This document shows positions 7,801 to 12,374 of a stretch of 12,374 bases of DNA, piece after piece. Position 1 is the stretch's first letter. Every line of letters starts with the position of its first letter. The stretch comes from Candidatus Heimdallarchaeota archaeon. GTDB lineage: Archaea; Asgardarchaeota; Heimdallarchaeia; Hodarchaeales; LC-3. The stretch covers positions 1 through 12,374 of the forward strand of contig DAHXPE010000400.1 of NCBI GenBank assembly GCA_027364495.1, read 5' to 3'. A program made the translations under genes and the position numbers. A model generated the notes under the pieces. It searched no databases. It had not been told where the DNA came from and saw only the letters and a program-made list of their open reading frames with translations.

Positions 7801-7881
7801 TTAGCGTTTATTGGTTCATTATTAGCTGTATTTGCATTTGATGCTGTGAAGAAAAGTAAATTATTACAGAAAAAGGATTAG
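4810..7881 (+). CDS. Large membrane-anchored surface protein with GH42-like glycoside hydrolase fold
   Basis: An intact 1023-residue protein. Residues 1-28 are a signal peptide (basic start, then SYIILFCCIPLI). Residues about 45-365 look like a TIM barrel of the clan A/GH42 type: DTISLGDEAP places a candidate acid/base Glu at 169, and FFWTAYFAGGTGAGFF (315-330) matches the last barrel strand of beta-galactosidases. Residues about 368-470 resemble the GH42 trimerisation (Rossmann-like) domain, with KIIVLQSQFELTDP then NYVNSGGNLILKGWH. Several beta-sandwich modules follow (about 572-665, 674-783, 785-980), then one membrane helix (about 985-1010) and a KKSKLLQKKD tail. About nineteen NxS/T sequons fit an N-glycosylated archaeal cell-surface protein acting on outside polysaccharide. 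The strand before FFWTAY reads NLVIMGVSQSP, with no Glu where the nucleophile is expected, so activity is uncertain. The start is TTG, as an in-frame stop lies at 4801-4803. It stands alone, apart from its neighbours. Confidence 0.8.
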   Translation: MHKNTLVISYIILFCCIPLITPNTPIKAKITNMNHLTFQTDENSTGFYVYQGKTNNLMAYVTEQNQSPRFQTGYGSFADYWIRYNWQDVVGGSNSYEIAYPDFGSDPVKPEWLADHGINLSVKIMGGAYNPLEICYNSTYRAEVIAESLDTLGKLSYINDIDTISLGDEAPATLYNWQGFPGGFSNPIYSVYNSSMHTETGIWMKTSYPNETQNWIYTNWFINKTMWAMNSIYDAIKQVYPNKEVGWNTMAWSGFEPTLLKSDFLAGGYYSNDVRQFYSQIRFAKLIGPNKSVNLVIMGVSQSPLGVPKAQQQQFFWTAYFAGGTGAGFFGGGNNQIYNSIGDTNELNDYEFHSNLYKIADMLPVLNPNPLVLSINALRGDIIDAVPGFREYDASTQLQAQLPSFSLNKYKIIVLQSQFELTDPLTYKLSNYVNSGGNLILKGWHQVVGSSVNASGQLRTSFLPLEIGSSVKTEQFSDTEILNFKSSLFNSFHPNIIVSNRMTLNFTSSPDWTPIPTGLPEEASGYYPLALYHNSSDPNSGYILYYGISSDSDANVYIPIIRDYVQNYLQLNDLMTPADNPNILISTSLDNDNRTIIGIIPDSIGSTESINVNITERNLPQDNVWDYNGTTNEIWMGSAYDPTNPSGTASISTTLTPYLAQRWILTPEFPSADADLRVFVQYPSADPYAGEQIPITVHIDEGLQYVDLNKFSIKLTIPQDMSISSLSGHANQTVSQLPSMTDNSFQWLVKADKSGLYHLGLVITSLNLTRTFEYTFPLQVNDGRLEISLPNVLYFTPTDVINVPGIITYQGNEPQEYDINDLIQDYIWGNPGGPIENITFNPGEEYNFNYFTNAINYTAGESGAWEVFAFNKAHTTVSESYVLIKILPALLQCTPLKLNNGKLSTTVSLRGTGYINNVNAELYIGNSKVSNSDKFLGTLASNSSVELTWVSSAIPNPSTLTLLINGDSVPSINEQYSLSQGSQSPLGLIFIGSMIIILAFIGSLLAVFAFDAVKKSKLLQKKD

Positions 7882-7885
7882 TATC

Positions 7886-7937
7886 TTTTTTCTCTTTACG
7901 CTTAATTTTTACTACCACAAAATTTGGACATTTTTTT
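7886..7937 (+). terminator. Oligo-T terminator after the surface-protein gene
   Basis: Three T-runs follow the stop codon closely: 7886-7891 (six T), 7906-7910 (five T) and 7931-7937 (seven T). Repeated U-tracts without a GC stem are the usual archaeal termination signal. Confidence 0.55.
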
Positions 7938-8081
7938 ATGAACTACCAATAAAAGCACAGAAGATATATAATTTTTCTAATTTTTTTAGATCAAAAAGAA
8001 ATTGCAATACCTCTTCAATATGTTCAAAATAAATTAAAATGCTTCTATCTCTTTCAAAGTTGTAATACAAACAGATTAGAT

Positions 8082-8534
8082 TTAGATTTGATTGTATGAC
8101 TTGTAAAAGAATTGCTTATTTAATTTAGGCATAAAACCCGGTCCTAATTCATTAGTGATTTTTTTATTACTTATATTAATCAAAATATCTAATAAAGCAA
8201 GAAGATAAAAACAAAAAATTAAATTAATACCCAAATCTTTTAAAATGTTAAATTTTACACATAATATATAAATTGAGAACGTAAAAGACCAGAAAATCCT
8301 ATATAAAAGCAAATTTTGGGATTTTTTTGATAAGTTATTTTTATCAATAGTAAATTTTGTTAGGTTATAACCTCCAATAAGTAAACTGCAAATTACATAT
8401 GATAGCCAATAAATACCGGGTTTTCTGAATATCAATAAAAGCAAAAACGAAATTCCCATAAAACTGAAAATTAAAAAATAATTTTCATTTCCTAAATTAA
8501 ATGAATGGTTGTAATTATTTATTTCTGGTTTCAT
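8082..8534 (-). CDS. Hypothetical four-helix membrane protein
   Basis: I do not recognise a family. Counting from the ATG at 8532-8534 the protein has 150 residues; a TTG three codons upstream (8541-8543) is the alternative start. Four hydrophobic segments are clear: YFLIFSFMGISFLLLLIF, GIYWLSYVICSLLIGGYNL, YRIFWSFTFSIYILCVKF and GINLIFCFYLLALLDILINI. The loop between helices 2 and 3 is basic (KNNLSKKSQ), and the tail is basic and aromatic, so both probably face the cytosol. There are no charged residues inside the helices to suggest a channel or enzyme. It converges with the surface-protein gene, with about 200 gene-free bases between. A TATA-like box lies just upstream, fitting a leaderless single-gene transcript. 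Confidence 0.65.
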   Translation of the reverse strand: MKPEINNYNHSFNLGNENYFLIFSFMGISFLLLLIFRKPGIYWLSYVICSLLIGGYNLTKFTIDKNNLSKKSQNLLLYRIFWSFTFSIYILCVKFNILKDLGINLIFCFYLLALLDILINISNKKITNELGPGFMPKLNKQFFYKSYNQI

Positions 8535-8550
8535 CGAGATCAAATTAAAA

Positions 8551-8560
8551 ATTTAAATTA
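8551..8560 (-). promoter_or_regulatory. Possible TATA box of the membrane-protein gene
   Basis: On the minus strand this reads TAATTTAAAT, about 17-26 bases before the ATG at 8534, consistent with a leaderless archaeal transcript. The evidence is composition and spacing only. Confidence 0.3.
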
Positions 8561-8696
8561 AATTAGTTCCTAGTCCAAGTTCGACAAATATAATTTTTTC
8601 CTGTTATTTACTAGAAATACTAGATTTTAAAGCAAGTTAATGGAGAGAGGATTTATCTTTTGAACTTCATTAATTGATTAAACAACAAATGCGTGA

Positions 8697-9143
8697 TATT
8701 ATATTGAAACTAAGTTGGATGAAGGCTTTACGGGATCATTTAAGAAGATGCGTAAGAAATATCCAAAAGATAAATTATTAATCATATTCGACGCAGATAG
8801 TACAATAATCGATATTAGATGAATTATTCTTTATTTATTCCAATTCTACGATCAAGAATTTCATGCATGCTATTTTTCTGATCTTGCTATTGACGATATT
8901 AATTTTCATGATCCTGAATTTGTTAAACTCATAATATCATTAAGTAAACACCTGGTTCAAGATCAGGAAGCATATAATATTCTGATATGGTTCAGAACTA
9001 AGTTTTAGATTACAAAAACAATTTTCAAATCTCACCAACCTTTCCCAAGAGTAATAGTTATTAGTAGTTGGTTAGAAAAACAACCGAGCAATTTTGCTAG
9101 CTCAAATACTGGTCGTTCTCAAGTATTAAAAAATCATACAATT
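8697..9143 (+). pseudogene. Relic of an unidentified protein gene
   Basis: One frame reads like protein for 149 codons but is broken by TGA (8820-8822) and TAG (9006-9008), then ends at TGA (9144-9146). The pieces are LDEGFTGSFKKMRKKYPKDK followed by LLIIFDADSTIIDIR, then FYDQEFHACYFSDLAIDDIN with DPEFVKLIISLSKHL, then RVIVISSWLEKQ. FDADST would fit the first motif (DxDxT) of a HAD-type phosphatase and VIVISS the second, but a transposase-like origin is equally possible. The frame begins without a clear start. In the middle, 61 codons are open with natural composition, which argues for a real former gene. I cannot name its function. Confidence 0.4.
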
Positions 9144-9146
9144 TGA

Positions 9147-9508
9147 TCTCTTAATAAAATTAGCTAAGAACGAAACATTAAATTTAAAAATGACTCATTA
9201 TACATGAATTTGAATACCTCAGATGAAACTGTTCCTGAATCAAGGGTTAGGGGTTAAAACATTTTGAACAAATGGGAAAATACTGTAAGTAGAAAGTGTG
9301 TCGAAATATAGAAAAAATAGTTAACAAATTCTTTACTAAAGTCTACTGAGAGCTATTAAAGAGAACGGAACAAAGAAATCGTAAGAAATGGTTTTGTATG
9401 ACTCATGCTTTTATTTCAAAATTCTAAGAAAAATTTGATTTTATTATCTGTGGAAAACATTATATTATAGCAGAATTTGTTTGATAAAACTAAATTTCAA
9501 TAATGATT
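9147..9508. other. Gene-free stretch after the relic
   Basis: No convincing gene. Short protein-like runs on the plus strand (for example TVPESRVRG, FEQMGKYCK and RNRKKWFCMTHAFISKF) are spread over different frames with many stops, suggesting the relic continues in more decayed form to about 9430. No repeats, RNA or clear control sites seen. Confidence 0.4.
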
Positions 9509-10006
9509 TTATAAATTTCTAATGATTTCCAATGCTTCGACAAAAGCCAGTAATGATGTCTGAGGATAGGTTAATTTTTCATCTAATTGGTCAAATTTCA
9601 CCCATTTTGAATTAGTATGCTCTGAACTTAACTTTATTTTATGTGTGAGTGATTGAAAAAGAAATAAATGAACAATTTTTCTATATTTTTTACCAAAGGA
9701 TCTATGTTTTACATAGATATTCTTATGATTTAATTCTTTGATCAATATCAGTTTTTCTTGTGGTATTCCCGATTCTTCAAGAATTTCACGTATTGCACAT
9801 TCTTTTATTGTTTCATGCTTCTTTAAGTGTCCTTTAGGTAAATCCCATTGCTTTTTTCTTCCTTTATGTTTTAAAAGAAGGAATTTAGGTTCGCTAATAT
9901 CATCTTTACGGTAAAAAACTACACCACCTGAAGCTATTTCTTTAAATTTCAAATCTTTCTGAATATCAAGATCCGGAGCTTTCTGTGTTTGAGTTTTTGT
10001 TTTCAA
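9509..10006 (-). CDS. Nudix hydrolase, Ap4A hydrolase-like
   Basis: A 165-residue Nudix protein. The full Nudix box GX5EX7REUXEEXGU is present at residues 59-81: G59, E65, R73, E74, E77, E78, G80, with I at both U positions. The surrounding pattern, ASGGVVFY at 25-32, KFLLLKHKG at 41-49 and WDLPKGHLKKHET at 54-66, is that of bis(5'-nucleosyl)-tetraphosphatases (NUDT2/Ap4A hydrolase group). These cleave dinucleoside polyphosphates such as Ap4A in the cytosol, using Mg2+ held by the box glutamates. The first 24 residues are a basic, probably flexible extension. Start is TTG (10004-10006); no ATG exists in frame before the stop at 10028-10030. It stands alone on the minus strand. The substrate is inferred from the motif neighbourhood; another nucleoside diphosphate derivative remains possible. 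Confidence 0.88.
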   Translation of the reverse strand: MKTKTQTQKAPDLDIQKDLKFKEIASGGVVFYRKDDISEPKFLLLKHKGRKKQWDLPKGHLKKHETIKECAIREILEESGIPQEKLILIKELNHKNIYVKHRSFGKKYRKIVHLFLFQSLTHKIKLSSEHTNSKWVKFDQLDEKLTYPQTSLLAFVEALEIIRNL

Positions 10007-10027
10007 AATAATAATAACCGTGAAAGT

Positions 10028-10061
10028 TTATCTTAATCTAATCATTATCTTAATCTAATCA
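10028..10061. repeat. Perfect 17-bp tandem duplication in the Nudix leader
   Basis: The unit TTATCTTAATCTAATCA occurs twice head to tail (10028-10044 and 10045-10061), followed by a further TTAT. It lies between the Nudix start codon and its best TATA candidate, so it lengthens that spacing by 17 bases. Confidence 0.95.
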
Positions 10062-10072
10062 TTATATAAAAT
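10062..10072 (-). promoter_or_regulatory. Possible TATA box of the Nudix gene
   Basis: On the minus strand this reads ATTTTATATAA, a good archaeal TATA match. Its near edge is 55 bases from the TTG start; with one repeat copy it would be 38. Confidence 0.4.
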
Positions 10073-10267
10073 TATCTTTATTAACAAATTTTTTTTTAAA
10101 GCTGACTCAGGCATTATTAAACGCCAAATCATTAAATTTTATAAATAACTGTCGAAATTTGTTCAAAATTTTTTGATTGGAGCATTTTTACTAATGGTTT
10201 TGAAAATATTTCTTTTTTTCTTGGATTAAATAAAAAAAATATCTGTAAGCAATTTTTCATTCAAATG

Positions 10268-10387
10268 TGAGAGTGCTGAAAAACTCAATTTAACCTTTTT
10301 CGAAAAAGTCAATCTTTATTCAGATTAGCCAATGAAGTTCAAATTTAATTTTTCCTTTTTTCAAAAATCGAATTATTCAGCACACTC
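10268..10387. mobile_element. Candidate 120-bp MITE-like element
   Basis: Inverted arms TGAGAGTGCTGAA (10268-10280) and TTCAGCACACTCA (10376-10388) match at 12 of 13 positions. AATG flanks both sides (10264-10267 and 10388-10391), which would fit a 4-bp target duplication; its first A overlaps the last base of the right arm. Inside are a perfect 14-bp palindrome CTTTTTCGAAAAAG (10295-10308) and T-rich runs, and no coding frame. The right end lies 14 bases after the stop of the neighbouring gene. It could instead be a structured terminator, though the arms are 95 bases apart. Confidence 0.45.
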
Positions 10388-10401
10388 AATGTAAAATAAG
10401 T

Positions 10402-10740
10402 TTAGTCAAATAACTTGGAATCAAAAATTGTGCGAATACTAGTTATTTTATTATTTTTTAAATGGTAGCATGAAGCAGTATATGCTGTAATCTTCTGCAT
10501 TTTCATATCATACAGTAAACAAACATCATTATCATCAACAAATACTTTCTTTATATCATATTTTGCTTTAAAGTTTTGCAACATATTTAAAAATTCTTTT
10601 GAATTTGCAAAACTTTCTCCGGCTGGACCTATTATTTGTACTTTTTCTGTTAAAAACTTTCCAGCTTCATCATATCTAAATGCATCTAAACTTTTAATAT
10701 AACTTAGTACTATTTCCTTAGGATCATTTTCTAAATTCAT
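10402..10740 (-). CDS. NTF2-like / SnoaL-like small protein
   Basis: Taking the ATG at 10738-10740 gives 112 residues. The layout, a first helix ENDPKEIVLSYIKSLDAF, a second helix with FRYDEAGKFL, then strands EKVQIIGPAGESF, KEFLNMLQNF, KKVFVDDNDVCLLYDM and KITAYTASCYHLKNNKITSI, is that of the NTF2-like superfamily (SnoaL-type cone fold). Such proteins bind or isomerise small hydrophobic molecules, or have no known function; no catalytic set can be pointed to here. An upstream ATG (10771-10773) would add 11 basic residues. I prefer the inner one because AGTGATAAAA before it gives a GTGAT ribosome-binding match at 10745-10749 and because families of this kind begin right before the first helix. 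It is divergent from the VOC operon, with shared promoter space. Confidence 0.7.
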   Translation of the reverse strand: MNLENDPKEIVLSYIKSLDAFRYDEAGKFLTEKVQIIGPAGESFANSKEFLNMLQNFKAKYDIKKVFVDDNDVCLLYDMKMQKITAYTASCYHLKNNKITSIRTIFDSKLFD

Positions 10741-10744
10741 TTTT

Positions 10745-10749
10745 ATCAC
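10745..10749 (-). promoter_or_regulatory. Ribosome-binding site deciding the NTF2-like start
   Basis: GTGAT on the minus strand, four bases before the ATG at 10740, matches part of the archaeal GGAGGTGATC consensus. No comparable match precedes the ATG at 10773. Confidence 0.5.
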
Positions 10750-10843
10750 TTTTTTATTTTTGGATACAATCATCTATTTTTTCTTAGAAGATACATATCC
10801 TTATATTTTAAAATTAAAAATCTAGTTTAAATATACTTTTTCT

Positions 10844-10875
10844 AACCGGTTTGTAATTTTATTACTAAAAAGTAA
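10844..10875. promoter_or_regulatory. Small palindromes in the divergent promoter region
   Basis: AACCGGTT (10844-10851), a rare GC-containing 8-bp palindrome in this AT-rich DNA, and TTACT-AAAA-AGTAA (10862-10875) lie between the divergent NTF2-like and VOC genes, upstream of the VOC TATA box. They may be additional regulator sites; short palindromes also arise by chance. Confidence 0.3.
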
Positions 10876-10888
10876 CAAAAATTTATAA
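10876..10888 (+). promoter_or_regulatory. TATA box of the VOC-HxlR operon
   Basis: An A-rich stretch followed by ATTTATAA, centred about 40 bases before the ATG at 10925. Transcription would begin near 10908-10912, leaving a short leader that still carries the ribosome site. Confidence 0.45.
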
Positions 10889-10902
10889 CAACAAGTTTGT
10901 TG
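10889..10902 (+). promoter_or_regulatory. Candidate operator palindrome CAACAAGTTTGTTG
   Basis: A perfect six-base dyad with a two-base centre (CAACAA-GT-TTGTTG) directly follows the TATA box and lies before the predicted transcript start. A dimeric winged-helix repressor bound here would block RNA polymerase. The second gene of the operon is an HxlR-type winged-helix regulator, so autoregulation is the simplest reading. Confidence 0.5.
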
Positions 10903-10912
10903 ATTATAAGCT

Positions 10913-10918
10913 AAGGTC
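10913..10918 (+). promoter_or_regulatory. Ribosome-binding site of the VOC gene
   Basis: AAGGTC with six bases to the ATG at 10925; AGGT matches the archaeal anti-Shine-Dalgarno complement and supports this start. Confidence 0.5.
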
Positions 10919-10924
10919 AAGATT

Positions 10925-11287
10925 ATGCATAATATTGTTCACATTCAAATAAAAGTTACTGATTTAGAATTAGCAATGAAATTTTACCATGAAATATTTG
11001 ATTGGAAAATTTATATTAGCCCTATTGCTGATTACTTGGCAATTTATGAAATTGATGAATTAGGTGAATACGTTGGTGGGGGATTTCTTCTCTCGGATTC
11101 AGTTCCTCAAGATTCCAATATATTATTATTTATCAATACAGATAATATTATCAAATCTTTAAAAAAAATTGTGGATAACGGAGGCAAAATAGTAGCCGAA
11201 AAAACTCCTTTACCAGGGAAACATGGATTTTCAGCAAAATTTTCTGATCCATTTGGTAATATAATTGGATTATTTAGTGAATCGTGA
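10925..11287 (+). CDS. VOC (glyoxalase/bleomycin-resistance fold) protein
   Basis: A 120-residue single VOC unit made of two beta-alpha-beta-beta-beta modules. Module 1 begins HNIVHIQIKVTDLELAMKFY with the typical H6 on the first strand, then the FYHEIFDWKI helix-strand turn, and YLAIYEID followed by GGGF. Module 2 has LLFINTDNI, the helix KSLKKIVDNGG, then KTPLPGKHGFSAKFSDPFGN, the standard VOC ending. The metal-ligand set is not complete by eye: H6 and E92 are present, but the usual Glu after DPxGN is Gly (NIIGLF). It may therefore bind a small molecule rather than act as a metal enzyme. Many VOC proteins of this size act in toxin binding or aldehyde handling. It is the first gene of an operon with an HxlR regulator 27 bases downstream, and is probably the target of that regulator. 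Confidence 0.87.
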   Translation: MHNIVHIQIKVTDLELAMKFYHEIFDWKIYISPIADYLAIYEIDELGEYVGGGFLLSDSVPQDSNILLFINTDNIIKSLKKIVDNGGKIVAEKTPLPGKHGFSAKFSDPFGNIIGLFSES

Positions 11288-11314
11288 GTAATCTTTTGAG
11301 GAATTAGTGAAACT

Positions 11315-11737
11315 ATGATTTTCTTTAAAGAATCACCATTAATAAAAACATTTCAAATTTTAAGTAAAAAATGGACTATTGAAATAATAACAGAATTATT
11401 TAAGGGAAGAAAGAGATTTACAGATTTATTAGAAATAGATTCAGCCTTGACAAGTAAAATTTTGTCTGAAAGACTTAAATTATTACTTAATGAAGGAATT
11501 ATTGATAAAATAATAATTAATATGATGCCATTAAAAGTTAAATATCAAATAACAAATAAAGGAAGAAGTTTAAATAAGATTTTTTATGAAATGTCCGTTT
11601 TTACCTGTACATTTTATCCTGAAAAAGTTTTTAACGAACAAACATATAACCAAACACAAATTATAAAAGAATTACGATTACTGTTCCAATTAGATAAGGA
11701 AAATTTTGAAGAGATCAAAAAGAATTATTTTCTTTAA
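11315..11737 (+). CDS. HxlR-family winged-helix transcription regulator
   Basis: A 140-residue protein with the HxlR layout: helix PLIKTFQILSKKWTIEIITE (the KW at 19-20 is the family hallmark), LFKGRKRFTDLLE, recognition region ALTSKILSERLKLLLNEGII, the wing (IINMMPLKVKYQIT) and the NKGRSLNKI dimerisation helix. Typical HxlR proteins carry a redox-sensing Cys before the KW motif; here that region (ESPLIKTF) has none, and the only Cys is C98 in FTCTFYPE. It probably senses a small molecule or uses C98. It follows the VOC gene by 27 bases with GTGA four bases before its ATG (11307-11310), so the two are translated from one message. It likely binds the palindrome before the VOC gene and represses the operon. 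The C-terminal 30 residues are an acidic/basic helix of unknown role. Confidence 0.87.
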   Translation: MIFFKESPLIKTFQILSKKWTIEIITELFKGRKRFTDLLEIDSALTSKILSERLKLLLNEGIIDKIIINMMPLKVKYQITNKGRSLNKIFYEMSVFTCTFYPEKVFNEQTYNQTQIIKELRLLFQLDKENFEEIKKNYFL

Positions 11738-12012
11738 GAAAAAAACAATTCAATAATCGTTTGAATTTATTCTCCAAATGTGTAGTTGGTCAAATATTCA
11801 TAAACCATCCTGTTTTTCTATTTTTTTTTAATAATAAAACTCCAGAAGGTTTGCATTGACAAACACAATATATTTAAATCTTTAGTTGAAGAAGGATTTG
11901 AATAGAATCTCTTTTAAAACCAGCATAAATGATTTAAAATGCATTCTCTATTTGTACTATAAGGTGAGATTTACAGTGACAAATTATGACTTACATTAGG
12001 ACTTACAAGTTA
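11738..12012. other. Gene-free stretch with T-rich terminator
   Basis: About 275 bases between the convergent HxlR gene and PIN gene. T-runs near 11813-11830 could end the VOC-HxlR transcript. Near the right end ACTTACA occurs twice, 14 bases apart. I see no gene. Confidence 0.4.
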
Positions 12013-12374
12013 TTAATTAATGTTTTTAATCCAATTGATATAATTAGTTATTGAAGGAAGTTCTTTCTTAAATCTTTTTTCGAATTCTTTTTTGAAATCA
12101 CTTTTTTGGGATAATTTAGCTATTATTTCATCTTCTGTGACGTAAATTTGCGCATTTTCTTCGATTGCCGTTGCCCAATGTAAACAATCCACAAAATCTT
12201 TATGATATTTCCTTAAAAAACAAGCTATTTCCCATATGGCCGAATTAGTACTTCTTATTAACTTAAATTTTGTAGTTTGTTCTAATTTAACTAATAAATC
12301 CGTTCGGTTATTTAAATCAATACATTCCGGTAAGATTTTACTTGTTTTTGCATTCAATTCAAAAATAACTAAAT
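12013..12374 (-). CDS. PIN-domain protein, C-terminal part (cut by window edge)
   Basis: The frame is open from the right edge to TAA at 12013-12015, so the start lies outside; a TTG at 12355-12357 is internal. The visible 120 residues include DFVDCLHWATAIEENA and QIYVTEDEI, the last part of a PIN nuclease domain: D of DxLHxATA and the acidic TEDE are two of the four usual metal-binding acids. The first Asp (in the xxDTNVL strand) would be before the window. A helical tail follows (KSDFKKEFEKRFKKEL, ending in NYINWIKNIN). PIN proteins of this kind are mostly VapC-type RNases of toxin-antitoxin pairs. No antitoxin is found after it in the window; a VapB-like gene would be expected upstream, beyond the edge. 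Confidence 0.75.
   Translation of the reverse strand, partial: LVIFELNAKTSKILPECIDLNNRTDLLVKLEQTTKFKLIRSTNSAIWEIACFLRKYHKDFVDCLHWATAIEENAQIYVTEDEIIAKLSQKSDFKKEFEKRFKKELPSITNYINWIKNIN

Larger units (their letters stand above)
10007..10401. other. Gene-free 395-bp region
   Basis: Between two minus-strand genes. It holds the Nudix promoter with a 17-bp tandem duplication, a stretch of plain AT-rich sequence (about 10075-10260), and a 120-bp element with inverted ends, each listed separately. I see no coding frame. Confidence 0.6.

Noticed and set aside
8579..9310. Terminal repeats around the relic (TTCGAC near 8580, GTCGAA near 9297)
   Set aside because: The similarity is limited to about six bases; the flanking T-runs lie in the wrong order for inverted ends.
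1..12374. tRNA or rRNA genes
   Set aside because: No cloverleaf-like GC-richer segment or conserved TTCGA arm in the right setting was found; the whole window is AT-rich. A covariance-model scan would be decisive.

Overview
This is a strongly AT-rich window with archaeal traits. AT-rich TATA-like boxes sit at plausible distances from start codons, several genes start with TTG or GTG, and genes end at runs of T rather than GC-rich hairpins. The longest gene encodes a large surface glycoprotein with an N-terminal signal peptide, about nineteen NxS/T sequons, one C-terminal membrane anchor and a short lysine-rich tail. Together with an IS1634-type transposase relic, an HxlR-type regulator and PIN/NYN nuclease pieces, this suggests an archaeon, perhaps an Asgard (Loki- or Heimdall-like) genome. 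The lineage is inference; no marker gene is present.

Layout. 1-1219: the tail of one gene, then an orphan 356-residue cytosolic protein, both on the + strand. 1305-2644 (minus): the decayed remains of a membrane-anchored TSP3/Hint protein, followed with a TAATG overlap by a piece of an NYN (Zc3h12a-like) ribonuclease. 2750-4252 (minus): a decayed IS1634-family transposase whose reading frame and DDE residues can be rebuilt across three stop codons and about three frameshifts. 4253-4809: a 557-bp AT-rich control region with an inverted repeat and a 15-bp direct repeat. 4810-7881 (+): an intact 1023-residue surface protein that looks like a GH42-type glycoside hydrolase. 8082-8534 (minus): a four-helix membrane protein. 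8544-9508: no intact gene, but a relic frame with stops. 9509-10006 (minus): an Ap4A-hydrolase-like Nudix protein. 10007-10401: a gene-free stretch with a 17-bp tandem duplication in the Nudix promoter and a 120-bp MITE-like element. 10402-10740 (minus): an NTF2/SnoaL-like protein. 10925-11737 (+): a VOC protein plus HxlR regulator operon with a palindrome between TATA box and start. 12013-12374 (minus): the C-terminal part of a PIN-domain protein cut by the window edge.

Working together: only the VOC-HxlR pair looks like a functional unit with its own control site. The rest is a patchwork of single genes, a mobile-element graveyard and decayed secreted-protein genes. The most unusual points are the Hint/ribonuclease junction, which resembles the build of a polymorphic toxin; three short perfect tandem duplications (21, 18 and 17 bp); and a glycoside-hydrolase fold whose expected second catalytic glutamate I cannot find.
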